Part shown: positions 24,758-33,658 of the stretch, piece after piece
Numbering within the stretch: position 1 is the stretch's first letter
How the letters are laid out: each line of letters begins with the position of its first letter
NCBI RefSeq assembly: GCF_036250675.1
Contig: NZ_CP109592.1
Location: 2,542,001 to 2,606,000, forward strand
Reading direction: 5' to 3'
DNA from: Streptomyces sp. NBC_01689
Lineage (GTDB): Bacteria; Actinomycetota; Actinomycetes; Streptomycetales; Streptomycetaceae
DNA: 64,000 nt
Notes under the pieces: generated by a model
What the model was told of the DNA's origin: nothing
What the model saw: only the letters and a program-made list of their open reading frames with translations
The model's database searches: none
Position numbers and translations under genes: made by a program

Positions 24758-26380
24758 CTAAGCGAGGAACGTCTTGAGTTCGTGGACCAGCTTGCGGATG
24801 TGGCCGGAGAGCACCGGAGTGCCGAGGTCCTTGAAGCGCTCGCGGAACCACGGGTTGACGCTGCCGCGCCCGGAGCTGGTCACGGATCCGACGGGGATGA
24901 ACCTGGCCCCCGAGCGGTGCACGGCGGTCATGCTCCGGAACAGCTCCTCGTTCCGCCATTCGTAGAAGTCGGAGATCCACACGACGACGGTGTTGCGCGG
25001 TTCGGCGATCTTCGGCTGGGCCAGTGCCATGGCGACCGTGCCGTCGGTGCCGCCGCCGAGCTTGGTGCGCAGCAGGGTCTCGAAGGGGTCGTGCACCCAT
25101 GGTGTGAGGTCGAGCGCCTGGGTGTCGTACGCGATGAGGTGGACGTCGACCTTCGGCAGCCCGGCGAAGACGGACGCCAGGATGGTGCAGTTCACCATCG
25201 AGTCGACCATCGATCCCGACTGGTCCACGACGACGATCAGCCGTTGGGGTGTCGTCCTGCGGGCGGTGTGCCGGTAGTAGAGGCGGTCGACGTACAACCG
25301 CTCCTCCGCCGGGCTCCAGTTGGTGAGGTTCTGCCAGATCGTGCGGTCGAGGTCGAGGTTGCGGAACACCCGCTTGGGCGGGACGGAGCGGTCCAGGGCG
25401 CCGACCTGGCTCTTCTCCACCTGGGTGCGCAGTACTTGGGCGACCTCGTCGACGAAGCGGCGGATCAGGGACTTGGCGTTGGCCAGGGCCAGGCCCGAGA
25501 GGTTGTCCTTGTCGCGCAGCAGTTGCTCGATGAGCGACATGCTGGGGGTCAGTCGTGCCGCGAGGCGGGGGTCCGCGAGTACTTCGCGCAGACGCATCCG
25601 CCGGACCAGGTCGGCCTCGATGTCGCCCAGTTCCGGGCCGATCGCCGGGATCAGCCGGCTGAGGTCGGGCGTCGGGCGGTGGCCGCCGGTCCCGTCCGGG
25701 CCCGCTCCGGGACCGGAGCCGGCAGGGCCCGCGGGCGCACCGCCCGCCGCGCGGCCGCCGCGCAGGTCACCCGGCCTGCAGCCGAGAGCGCGCTCCAGCC
25801 AGCCCGCGTCCGACTGCCAGCGGGCCAGCTGTCCCGCGCTGACGGCGCCGGAGCCGGTGGCGAAGACGTTCAGCAGCACCTTCGAGACCAGGGCGGCCCG
25901 GCGTACCTCGGCGGCCCGGTCACGGCCGTCCTCGTGCCCGGCGCTCCCGTCGAACCCGCGCTCCGGGTCGCCCGCTCCCCCGGCGTCGGCCTCGCCGTCC
26001 GGGCCCGTGGCGGAACCGGCGTCGGGCGCGGGTCCGGCGCCGGACGCCATCAGACCGTCGAACTCGGCGGCCAGTCCGGGGTGGCGCTGCACGATCGAGT
26101 CGACGGAGGCCCGTGGGTCCAGCAGGGCGGAGGGCAGTCCGATGTCCTCGACGACGGCGAGGCTCGCCGCTTCGAGCGCGGCCTGTTCCTCGTGGTCGAA
26201 GAGCCGGGCGAGGAGCCGCCAGTACAGCGCCTGCCGCCGGTTGTCGTGCGGGTCCGCTCCGGGCGGGGTGCCGAGTGCGGTGCCGGGCGTGCCCTCCGGC
26301 TCGGCCTTCGGGGCGGTCGGGTGATCGGCCGTGACGCCGGCCAGGTGATCGGCGGGGTGTCCGCTCGTCCGCTCGGTCAT
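24758..26380 (-). CDS. VWA domain-containing protein of the SWIM/MoxR/DUF5682 cassette
   Basis: A 540-residue protein. A variable Gly/Asp/Pro-rich N-terminal half (with GAGPAPDAGSATGPDGEADA) is followed by a conserved helical part (MRLREVLADPRLAARLTPSM, SLIEQLLRDKDNLSGLALA) and a C-terminal VWA domain. MIDAS residues are DQSGSM (about 387-392), GGGTDG (about 443) and WISDFYEW (about 467). It would bind a divalent ion and a partner in the manner of VWA subunits of AAA+ chelatases. ATG 26380 overlaps the upstream stop by four bases (ATGA). The open frame extends far upstream antisense-like through the next gene but is not coding there. Confidence 0.9.
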   Translation of the reverse strand: MTERTSGHPADHLAGVTADHPTAPKAEPEGTPGTALGTPPGADPHDNRRQALYWRLLARLFDHEEQAALEAASLAVVEDIGLPSALLDPRASVDSIVQRHPGLAAEFDGLMASGAGPAPDAGSATGPDGEADAGGAGDPERGFDGSAGHEDGRDRAAEVRRAALVSKVLLNVFATGSGAVSAGQLARWQSDAGWLERALGCRPGDLRGGRAAGGAPAGPAGSGPGAGPDGTGGHRPTPDLSRLIPAIGPELGDIEADLVRRMRLREVLADPRLAARLTPSMSLIEQLLRDKDNLSGLALANAKSLIRRFVDEVAQVLRTQVEKSQVGALDRSVPPKRVFRNLDLDRTIWQNLTNWSPAEERLYVDRLYYRHTARRTTPQRLIVVVDQSGSMVDSMVNCTILASVFAGLPKVDVHLIAYDTQALDLTPWVHDPFETLLRTKLGGGTDGTVAMALAQPKIAEPRNTVVVWISDFYEWRNEELFRSMTAVHRSGARFIPVGSVTSSGRGSVNPWFRERFKDLGTPVLSGHIRKLVHELKTFLA

Positions 26381-27765
26381 TTCCGCAGCAGCCTTCCGGC
26401 CCGTTCGCGCAGTACGGCCACGGCGTCGGTGGCGGCCTTCTCGGCCCGGAGACCGGCCTTGTCCGTGGTGCCGCCGGCCCATCCCCCGGCGTGGAGCACG
26501 ACGGCCTTCTTCCGGACGGTCGTCTCGACGGCCAGCGGCTGGACGCCGAACGTCCCGGCGTCCCAGCGCAGCAGTCCGATGCAGGCCCCGGACGCCGCGA
26601 CGGCCTCGGGGGTGAGGGGACCGGCCGCGGGTATGCGGTCCGTGTCGACGGCGAGGGGGTGTCCCGCGACGGTGAACGTCAGCACGCCGTCGGTCTCCCG
26701 CGCCGTGTAGCCCTCCAGGAACACGGGGACGGCGATCCGCGCCGGATGCCGGTCCAGGGGCGCGGTCGCCGCTTCGGTGGCGGTGGGCAGGACGACGCGG
26801 GCGGTGGCGAAGGCGTCCGCCGGTTCCGCCGGGCGCGCGTGCGCGTCGCTCCAGAGCAGGTCTCCCTCGGCGGTCACCGGCATGCCGCTGAGGTCCATCG
26901 CGCGGCCCTCGCCGACGGCCGCGAGCAAGGTCATGTGCGGCCGGAGCAGCTGCCACAGGCCCGCTCCGACGACCGTGTCCGGCTTCGGCACCGAGACGGC
27001 GGCGCGCACCAGCCGGGGCGCGGTGCCGTCGGCGGGCTCGAACACCGCGTGCACCTGGGCCTGTACGGCGGTCGCGTGCTCCTGGACGTCGACGCCGAGC
27101 GGAAGCAGTCTTCCGGTGACGGTGCCGGCCGGGGCCGTCCCGGTGGCGCCGGGCAGCGTCAGCAGCATCGCGCGTGACCACAGGTCGCCCCAGCGGCGCG
27201 ACGGAACCCGGTCCAGGGACGCGCCGGGGCAGGACGCGGCGAGTTCGGCGGCGAAGCCGTCGAGCAGCGTCGCCTGACGGCGCAGCCCCGGGTCCGGAAG
27301 CATCGCGGAGACGACGTGCGCCGCCCCGGACACCGTCTCGTGGTCGATGCCCCGCCATCCGCAGCGCGCCAGGTCGGACAGCCAGGAGCGGGCGGCGGCG
27401 AGCAGGTTCGCGGGGGGCCGGCCGGTGTCCGGCGGGGCCGTGTCCCGGCCGCGGTCGCGGCCCGTCACCTCGTCGGCACGAGCGACGAGGGCGTCGTGGA
27501 CGGAGCCGAGCAGGGCGGCGCGGGCCGCGGCCAGGGCGAGGAAGTCGTCCTCGCTCGCGACGCCGGCCGCCGCCTTCCCGGCCGCCTCGGCGACCCTGGC
27601 GGCCAGCGGTGTTCCCGCGACGGCGTCCGCGAGCCCGGTGAGACCCGCGGCCTCGGCGGGGCCGGGGCGCAGCAGTCCTCCGGCGAGCGCCCGGTCGAAG
27701 GCGTCGACGGCCGTCAAGGCCTCGTCGAGTCCGGTGACGGTCCCGGCGAGCAGATCGGCACGCAT
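26377..27765 (-). CDS. Unrecognised 462-residue protein of the SWIM/VWA/MoxR/DUF5682 cassette
   Basis: I do not recognise this family. An Ala/Leu-rich helical N-terminus (about 1-110, MRADLLAGTVTGLDEALTAV) leads to CGWRGIDHETVSGAAHVVSA and RRWGDLWSRAMLLTLPG. A C-terminal half predicted to be mostly beta (VTGRLLPLGVDVQEHATAVQ, MDLSGMPVTAEGDLLWSD, VPVFLEGYTARETDGVLTF) ends with a basic KAGLRAEKAATDAVAVLRER helix. No membrane segment or catalytic signature is visible. The start shares one base with the SWIM gene stop (TGATG) and the stop overlaps the VWA start (ATGA), so it is an integral cassette member, probably an adaptor. Confidence 0.8.
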   Translation of the reverse strand: MRADLLAGTVTGLDEALTAVDAFDRALAGGLLRPGPAEAAGLTGLADAVAGTPLAARVAEAAGKAAAGVASEDDFLALAAARAALLGSVHDALVARADEVTGRDRGRDTAPPDTGRPPANLLAAARSWLSDLARCGWRGIDHETVSGAAHVVSAMLPDPGLRRQATLLDGFAAELAASCPGASLDRVPSRRWGDLWSRAMLLTLPGATGTAPAGTVTGRLLPLGVDVQEHATAVQAQVHAVFEPADGTAPRLVRAAVSVPKPDTVVGAGLWQLLRPHMTLLAAVGEGRAMDLSGMPVTAEGDLLWSDAHARPAEPADAFATARVVLPTATEAATAPLDRHPARIAVPVFLEGYTARETDGVLTFTVAGHPLAVDTDRIPAAGPLTPEAVAASGACIGLLRWDAGTFGVQPLAVETTVRKKAVVLHAGGWAGGTTDKAGLRAEKAATDAVAVLRERAGRLLRK

Positions 27766-28343
27766 CACGCCACCGCCCTGGTCGGCGGGAACCACTGCAT
27801 CTCCGGCAACGGCACGGTGGTCGGGGCGAGTTCCAGGTACGCCAGGTGGCGCAGGAAGCGGCTGAAGACGGGCGCGGCCGCCTTGCTGTCGCCCTGCGCG
27901 GGGCCGGCGGCGCTCATGCCGTCGGTGAGGGACTGCGCGCTCGGTTCCCCGTCCTCGCTCCCGGCTCTCAGGTAGCGCGCCACGCGGTCGGCGCCGTACT
28001 GCACGACCGCCTCGTTGATCAAGGCCTTGATGTGGTTGCAGAACCCGCCGCGGGCCCCGCCGCAGGGCCGGTTGTTGTTGGTGCTGCAGGCGAACGTGTA
28101 CGTGCCCGCCGCGACCGACGAGACGTAGACCCGCTCGATGTCGGAGCCGCTGGACACCACACCCTGCAGGCGTCCGTCGGCCAGCTCGACGAACGGAACC
28201 TTGGCGAGCTTGCGCGGCCGCGCGGGTGCTGTCACCCGGGCCGTGCTCGACCACTCCCAGTCCGACAACTCACCATCTCCTTCGCGCAGAAAAGGTGTCC
28301 GCGCCGCACTGGCGGGGACACGGACGAACCTAGTGGCGACCAC
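27765..28343 (-). CDS. SWIM zinc-finger domain protein, first gene of the cassette
   Basis: This 192-residue protein holds a SWIM-type finger: Cys86, Cys94, Cys102 and His104 in TFACSTNNNRPCGGARGG and FCNH, a C-xn-C-xn-C-x-H arrangement with wider spacing than the classic CxC pair. The N-terminus is a small basic/beta region (RPRKLAKVPFVEL); the C-terminus is helical (VFSRFLRHLAYLEL). SWIM fingers bind DNA or proteins. Neither the GTG at 28343 nor a TTG at 28349 has a strong ribosome site, so the message may be leaderless. It opens the five-gene set and may supply target recognition. Confidence 0.8.
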   Translation of the reverse strand: MVATRFVRVPASAARTPFLREGDGELSDWEWSSTARVTAPARPRKLAKVPFVELADGRLQGVVSSGSDIERVYVSSVAAGTYTFACSTNNNRPCGGARGGFCNHIKALINEAVVQYGADRVARYLRAGSEDGEPSAQSLTDGMSAAGPAQGDSKAAAPVFSRFLRHLAYLELAPTTVPLPEMQWFPPTRAVA

Positions 28344-28391
28344 TGACAACGCCGGTCCCGACGGCCTCGCCGGGGGCCGGACGTCCGGCCC

Positions 28392-30215
28392 TCAGCGGCG
28401 GAGGTGGAGCTCGTCGAGCGCCTCGTCCAGGGTGGTCGCGGCCATGATGAGCGAGAGGTGCGTGAAGGCCTGCGGGAAGTTGCCGAGTTGCTCTCCGCTG
28501 GGGCCGATCTCCTCGGCGAACAGGCCGACGTGGTTGGCGTACGTCTGCATCTTCTCGAAGGCGTAGCGGGCCTGGGAGAGCCGTCCCGCGCGGGCGAGGG
28601 CGTCGACGTACAGGAACGTGCACAGGCTGAACGTCCCCTCGCTGCCGCGCAGTCCGTCGGGGGAGGCTTCGGGGTCGTAGCGGTAGACGAGGCTGTCGGA
28701 GACGAGGACGCGGTCCATCGCGTCCAGGGTGTTGAGCCAGGCGGGGCTGCGGGGTGCCAGGAACCCGACGCGGGGGGCGAGCAGCAGGGAGGCGTCCAGG
28801 ACGTCGCCGCCGTAGTGCTGGACCAGGGCCTGTTCCCGTTCGTTCCAGCCGCGCTCCATGACCTGTTCGAGGATCTCGTCCCGGGCCCGGGTCCAGCGCG
28901 CGGTGTCGGCCGGCCTGCTGAACTCGGCCGCCAGCTTCAGACCGCGGTCGAAGGCGGCCCAGCACATCACCCGGCTGTAGGTGAAGTCCTTGCGGCCGCC
29001 GCGGGTCTCCCAGATGCCCTCGTCGGGCCGGTCCCAGGAGTCGGCCAGCCAGTCCAGGGTCCGGGCCAGGCCCTTCCACCCGTGGTAGCCGGCCTGTTCG
29101 CCGACCGAGCGGCTCTCGGACAGCGCGTACATGGCCTCGCCGTAGATGTCGAGCTGCAGTTGGTCCGAGGCGGCGTTTCCGGCCCGGACCGGCCAGGAGC
29201 CGCGGTAGCCCTCGAAGTGCGCGAGGATCTCCTCGGCCAGCCGGGGGTCGCCGTCGACCCGGTACATGATCTGGAGGGGTTCGCCGTCCGGGCCCTCCCC
29301 GGCTTCCAGCCGGTCGCCGAGCCAGCGGGTGAAGCGGGTGGCCTCCTCCACGAAGCCGAGGTCGAGCAGCGCCCGCACCGACAGGGAGCCGTCCCGCACC
29401 CAGGTGTACCGGTAGTCCCAGTTGCGCTCTCCGCCGACCTGTTCGGGCAGTCCCATGGTGGCGGCGGCGACCGGCGCGCCCGTGGGGGCGTAGGTGAGGA
29501 GTTTGAGGGTGATCGCGGATCGGTGCACCGCCTCGGTCCAGCGGCCGCGGTAGCGCGAGGTGCGCACCCAGCGCTGCCAGAAGTCGATGCTCCGCCACAG
29601 CGCTTCGGAGATCCCCTCGTCGGTGGGGGGCGGTGGCGCCTCACCGCCCGGCGCGCAGGTGCTGAACACCACGGCCGCGCTCTCCCCGTCGCCGAGGGTG
29701 ACGGCGCCGCGGACGTCGTGTCCGTCTCGTTCGAGTTCCATGGTGGCCCGCAGGTGGGCGGTGACTCCGGGGGCGCGGAACGTCGCTCCGTCGGCGGTCA
29801 GGTCGAGTTCGTGGCGCAGCCGCCCGTAGTCGAAGCGCGGCCGGCACGCCAGGGTGAAGCGCACGGTGCCGCGCACGGTCCGGACGACGCGGACGATGCT
29901 GTGCCGGTCGGTCGGCGCGGGGCCGGGCAGGACAGGCATGTGGTCGATGATCTCGCCCACGCCGTCGGGTGACATGAAGCGGGTCACCACGACGGCGCTG
30001 TCCGGGTAGTAGAGCTGCTTCCAGGTTCCCTCGGGGTTCTCCGGGGCGAGCAGGAAGTGACCTCCGCCGTCGTGGTCCAGCAGGGCCGCGAAGATGCTGG
30101 GCGAGTCGAAGCGCGGGGCCGCGAACCAGTCGATCACGCCGTGGGAGGAGACCAGCGCGGCGGTCTGGAGGTCCCCGATCAGTCCGTGGTCGGCGATGGG
30201 CGGGTAACGGTCCAT
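28392..30215 (-). CDS. Glycoside hydrolase family 15 protein (glucoamylase/trehalase-like)
   Basis: A 607-residue GH15 enzyme with a beta-rich N-domain (MDRYPPIADHGLIGDLQTAALV, typical of the trehalase-like subgroup) and an (alpha/alpha)6 barrel. Catalytic signatures are RNWDYRYTWVRDGSL (about 263), EGTFSLCTFLYVDALARAG (about 526) with the general acid Glu, and FAEEIGPSGEQLGNFPQA (about 564) with the base. No signal peptide is seen, so it acts in the cytoplasm on an alpha-glucoside such as trehalose or maltose; which one is not decidable. The ATG lies 13 bases after the DUF2252 stop behind GAGGAGGAG, third gene of an operon. Confidence 0.93.
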   Translation of the reverse strand: MDRYPPIADHGLIGDLQTAALVSSHGVIDWFAAPRFDSPSIFAALLDHDGGGHFLLAPENPEGTWKQLYYPDSAVVVTRFMSPDGVGEIIDHMPVLPGPAPTDRHSIVRVVRTVRGTVRFTLACRPRFDYGRLRHELDLTADGATFRAPGVTAHLRATMELERDGHDVRGAVTLGDGESAAVVFSTCAPGGEAPPPPTDEGISEALWRSIDFWQRWVRTSRYRGRWTEAVHRSAITLKLLTYAPTGAPVAAATMGLPEQVGGERNWDYRYTWVRDGSLSVRALLDLGFVEEATRFTRWLGDRLEAGEGPDGEPLQIMYRVDGDPRLAEEILAHFEGYRGSWPVRAGNAASDQLQLDIYGEAMYALSESRSVGEQAGYHGWKGLARTLDWLADSWDRPDEGIWETRGGRKDFTYSRVMCWAAFDRGLKLAAEFSRPADTARWTRARDEILEQVMERGWNEREQALVQHYGGDVLDASLLLAPRVGFLAPRSPAWLNTLDAMDRVLVSDSLVYRYDPEASPDGLRGSEGTFSLCTFLYVDALARAGRLSQARYAFEKMQTYANHVGLFAEEIGPSGEQLGNFPQAFTHLSLIMAATTLDEALDELHLRR

Positions 30216-30228
30216 GCTGGTCTCCTCC

Positions 30229-31647
30229 TCAGGCCGCTTCGGCCGTCACCCGCCCCGTGCGGACGGCCTCCAGGAGTGCCCGGTGGTCCCTCTCGTTCTG
30301 GTCGGCGTAGCGTTCGCCGAACGTCACCAGGGCCCGGTCGAAGACGTCGCCCGCGCCCAGGTACGCGGCGATGGCGATCCGGTCGCCCGACCTCGCGTGC
30401 GCGCGGGCCAGGGTGGCGCCGCACAGCTCGCCGAAGGCGCGCATCCCGGCCGGGACCATGGAGTCGGGCTCGGCGATACCCTTCCAGTCGCGCAACTGCC
30501 TTATGTAGAAGTCCCGTCGGCTGCCGTCGATGCCCTCCGTCCGTTCCCAGCCGAGGAAGATGTCGCTGGTGGCCTGCATCAGCCGCTGGCCGGAGATCAC
30601 GCGCTCGCCCTGCGTCCGGTGGCCGCCGGCGCCGACGAACGGTGCGAGGACGGACTCGTCCGCCTCCTTGGCCTGCAGGAGCAGCGGATCGCTGTCGTCG
30701 CGGCCGAGCAGGAGCACCACCCAGCAGCGGGTTCCCACGCTGCCGACCCCGACCACCTTGCGGGCCATGTCGACGACGCGGTACTGCTCCATCAGGAACC
30801 GCCGGTCCGACTGGAGGCTCCGGCCGTACCGTTCGATCATCCGGCGGATCTGCTTCTCCAGCGTGCCGCGTTCCACGTCCGCGAACAGGTCGGCGAACGG
30901 GGTGATGAGCGGTGGTCCGGCGGCGATGCGGGTCTTCCCGTCGACGAGGTGGGTGAGTTTCCCGAAGGCCTGGAGGCTGTCGCGGGTGCGGGCCTTGCGC
31001 ACCGACTGTGCCCAGCGGTCGCGGGCCCGCGCGCTCACGTCCTGGATGAAGTGCGTCCACACCCAGTTCTCGTCGAACTGGGCATACCAGACCGGGAGGT
31101 TGCCCATCTCGGCGAAGTGCCGCATCCATACGCGGTAGGCCCCCACCGTCGACCGGATGACACCTGCGCGCTCCTTGGCGCTGAAGCCGTTGGCCCGGCC
31201 CACGACGACGAAGCTGGCGGCGAGCCGTTTGACGTCCCACTCCCAGGGGCCGGGCAGTGTCTCGTCGAAGTCGTTGATGTCGAACATCAGGCGGCGTTCC
31301 GGCGAGGCGAGCAGCCGGAAGTTCAACAGGTGGGCGTCGCCGCACAGTTGTGTCCTGATGCCGGTGCGCGGGGTGTCGGCGAGGTCCCCGGCCATGAGCG
31401 CGGCGGCGCCGCGGTAGAAGCGGAACGGCGACTCGGTCATCCTGCCGTAGCGGATGGGTACGAGGTCGGGCACCCTCGTCGCCGACTGGGCCTCGATGAC
31501 GTCCACGGGGTCGGGCCGCCCGGCCCTGGGTTCGAACTCGGCGTGGCTGGAGCGGGGTGCGTGGGAGCGGGCGCCCTTGCCGAGGGCCGCTCGTTCCCGC
31601 GGCGTACGGTGCCGGGTGCCGCTGCCGGCCGCGGGGCGGGAGTTCAC
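30229..31647 (-). CDS. DUF2252 domain-containing protein
   Basis: A 472-residue protein with DUF2252 features: RMTESPFRFYRGAAALMAGD, GDAHLLNFRLLASPERRLMF (about 101), FDINDFDETLPGPWEWDVKR (about 119) and LLLQAKEADESVLAPF. The GDAHLxN and DFDE motifs recall the catalytic loop and metal Asp of aminoglycoside-phosphotransferase/kinase-like folds, so a small-molecule kinase activity is possible (inference). GTG 31647 overlaps the GMC stop by four bases (GTGA). Its operon partners are a GMC oxidoreductase and a GH15 glycosidase. Confidence 0.9.
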   Translation of the reverse strand: MNSRPAAGSGTRHRTPRERAALGKGARSHAPRSSHAEFEPRAGRPDPVDVIEAQSATRVPDLVPIRYGRMTESPFRFYRGAAALMAGDLADTPRTGIRTQLCGDAHLLNFRLLASPERRLMFDINDFDETLPGPWEWDVKRLAASFVVVGRANGFSAKERAGVIRSTVGAYRVWMRHFAEMGNLPVWYAQFDENWVWTHFIQDVSARARDRWAQSVRKARTRDSLQAFGKLTHLVDGKTRIAAGPPLITPFADLFADVERGTLEKQIRRMIERYGRSLQSDRRFLMEQYRVVDMARKVVGVGSVGTRCWVVLLLGRDDSDPLLLQAKEADESVLAPFVGAGGHRTQGERVISGQRLMQATSDIFLGWERTEGIDGSRRDFYIRQLRDWKGIAEPDSMVPAGMRAFGELCGATLARAHARSGDRIAIAAYLGAGDVFDRALVTFGERYADQNERDHRALLEAVRTGRVTAEAA

Positions 31648-33221
31648 CGCAGTCGCTCCGCAAGGTGGTCGCCGACGCGCAGGGCGTTGGCGATGGCGGT
31701 CAGGGAGGGGTTGACCGCTCCGATGCTCGGGAAGAAGCTCGTGTCGACGACGTAGAGGTTGTCGAGGTCGTGTGCCTTGCAGTGCAGGTCGAGGGCCGAG
31801 GTGCGCGGGTCGGTGCCGAAGCGGACCGTGCCCGCCTGGTGCGCGGTGGCGCCGATGGGCATGCCCTTGTGCAGATAGATGCTGTGGGGCAGCAGGTGAT
31901 GCTCGTGCATGCCCAGGTGGCCGAGCATGCCCTGGAGCCTGTGGCGCAGCCGCTCGAGTCCGGCGGTGTTGTTGTTCTCGTCGAGGGCCAGGTGGATGCG
32001 GCCGTCCCGGTCCAGGGTGACCCGGTTGTCGGCGGCGGGGAGGTCCTCTCCGCACAGCCAGAAGTCGACGGCGTGGCGGGCCATCACCTCGAACGGCAGG
32101 TCGGGGGTGACGTTTCCGGCCCAGCGGGGTGCTTCGGCGTCGATCTGCGCGGCGTCGGACTTGCCGAGCATCTGGATGCCGCCGAGGGGGTGGTCCCAGT
32201 CGTCGGATCCCAGGTACCAGTCGTTCAGGGCCAGGGTCTTCTGGAAGACGGTGTCGTTCGGTTCTCTGGAGAGCGCCATCAGGGCCAGGTTGTTGTGCCG
32301 CATGTAGTACCGGCCGACCACGTCGGAGCTGTTGGCCAGCCCCCGCGGGTGCCGGTCTCCGGCCGAACGCAGCAGCAGGGCGGCCGAGTTGACGGCCCCG
32401 CAGGCGACGACCACGATGTCGGCGCTGAATTCCCGGGTGGATCCGTCACCGACCGTCGCGACGACCCTGGTGACGGTCCGTCCGCCCGGGTCGGTCTCGA
32501 GGCGTCGCACGTCCGCGTGGGTGACCAACTCGACGTCGGGGTGGGCGAGGGCGGGGTCGACGCAGACGACCTGCGCGTCGGACTTGGCGCCGAGCGGGCA
32601 GGGGAAGCCGTCCACCCGGTCGCAGCGGATGCAGGCGCTGCCGTGCGCGGCGCCGCCCCGGTCGTCCTGGGTGAGGTCGACCCCGATGGGCAGGTGGAAG
32701 GGGTGCAGCCCCTGTTTCTCCAGGTCGTCGCTGAGCTGCTGGATGCGCGGCTCGTGCCGGACGGGCGGGTGGGCGTACGGGGCGCCGGCCGGGCCCTCGG
32801 TGGGGTCCTCGCCGTGCCGTCCGTGCACCCGGTAGAGGTGCTCGGCCTGGGTGTAGTACGGCTCCAGTTCGTCGTAGCCGAGCGGCCAGGCGGGCGAGAC
32901 GCCGTCGTGGTGGCGGAGTTCACCGAAGTCCTCGGGACGCAGCCGGAAAAGGGCGGCGCCGAAGAACTTGGTGTTGCCGCCGACGTAATAGTTGATCTCG
33001 GGCGGGAACGGTTCGCCGTGTTTGTCGAACCAGAATTCCGGCGCCCGGTATTTCCCTTTCACGAAGACCGCGGTGGAATCCCAGTTGTCGCGTTCCCGGG
33101 GAAGATAGCCGCCCTTCTCGAGAAGAAGGATGCGTTTCCCGGTGGGCGCCAGCCGGTGGGCGAGGGTGCCTCCGCCCGCGCCGGTTCCGACGATGATGAC
33201 GTCGTAGTGCGTATCGGTCAT
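31644..33221 (-). CDS. GMC family FAD-dependent oxidoreductase
   Basis: A 525-residue flavoenzyme. The FAD dinucleotide motif is VIIVGTGAGGGTLAHRLA (9-26). Other family features are LEKGGYLPRERDNW, YVGGNTKFFGAALFRLR, the substrate-domain Cys cluster ACIRCDRVDGFPCPLGAKSD (about 192-211), and the C-terminal GATAHQAGTVRFGTDPRTSA (catalytic His region) and VVDTSFFPSIGAVNPSLTA. GMC enzymes oxidise sugar or alcohol groups, and the operon with a GH15 glycosidase suggests a carbohydrate. No signal peptide. ATG 33221 opens the operon. Confidence 0.93.
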   Translation of the reverse strand: MTDTHYDVIIVGTGAGGGTLAHRLAPTGKRILLLEKGGYLPRERDNWDSTAVFVKGKYRAPEFWFDKHGEPFPPEINYYVGGNTKFFGAALFRLRPEDFGELRHHDGVSPAWPLGYDELEPYYTQAEHLYRVHGRHGEDPTEGPAGAPYAHPPVRHEPRIQQLSDDLEKQGLHPFHLPIGVDLTQDDRGGAAHGSACIRCDRVDGFPCPLGAKSDAQVVCVDPALAHPDVELVTHADVRRLETDPGGRTVTRVVATVGDGSTREFSADIVVVACGAVNSAALLLRSAGDRHPRGLANSSDVVGRYYMRHNNLALMALSREPNDTVFQKTLALNDWYLGSDDWDHPLGGIQMLGKSDAAQIDAEAPRWAGNVTPDLPFEVMARHAVDFWLCGEDLPAADNRVTLDRDGRIHLALDENNNTAGLERLRHRLQGMLGHLGMHEHHLLPHSIYLHKGMPIGATAHQAGTVRFGTDPRTSALDLHCKAHDLDNLYVVDTSFFPSIGAVNPSLTAIANALRVGDHLAERLR

Positions 33222-33658
33222 GCCGGCCACCGTCCTCGGAACTTGGTCCGGTCCTGCCGGGCGGTTCGGGAGGGGGAAGTACCCGACGCGTGCCGCGCGG
33301 TCCGGCCGACGGACATCCCGTCCCGCCGGCGGCGACCTCCTCGACGGCTCACGGCTTCCTCGACGACCAAGGTATCCCCGGGCGGTGGCCCCGGCGAGTT
33401 GGGCCGGTCGGGTGAGCCCGGTGCTCGCGCACGGCGGTCCCCCGCGCACGGTGTCCGGTGGGCCCGCGACGCCGGCGGCGCCCGCACCGTTGCGCCGTAC
33501 GGGTGACGCGAGCCCGGTGAGGGCGAGGGCGCGCGCGGGGGTGCGGCCCGGACACGCGGGACGAGGGGGCGCGGGGATGCGGCCCGGACACGCCGGGCGG
33601 GGAGGTGCGGGTGCGGGCGTCCGCGACGGCCCGGCACGGCGGGCCGGGCTTCACCCCG
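33222..33658. other. 437-base non-coding region with short direct repeats
   Basis: It lies upstream of the GMC operon and downstream of the cyclase gene, both on the minus strand. Arg/Pro-rich frames on both strands are shadows of GC-rich DNA. TGCGGCCCGGACACGC occurs twice (33541 and 33578 areas) within a G-rich stretch (33520-33640). The operon promoter should lie between 33222 and 33350, but I cannot single out a consensus. Confidence 0.45.
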
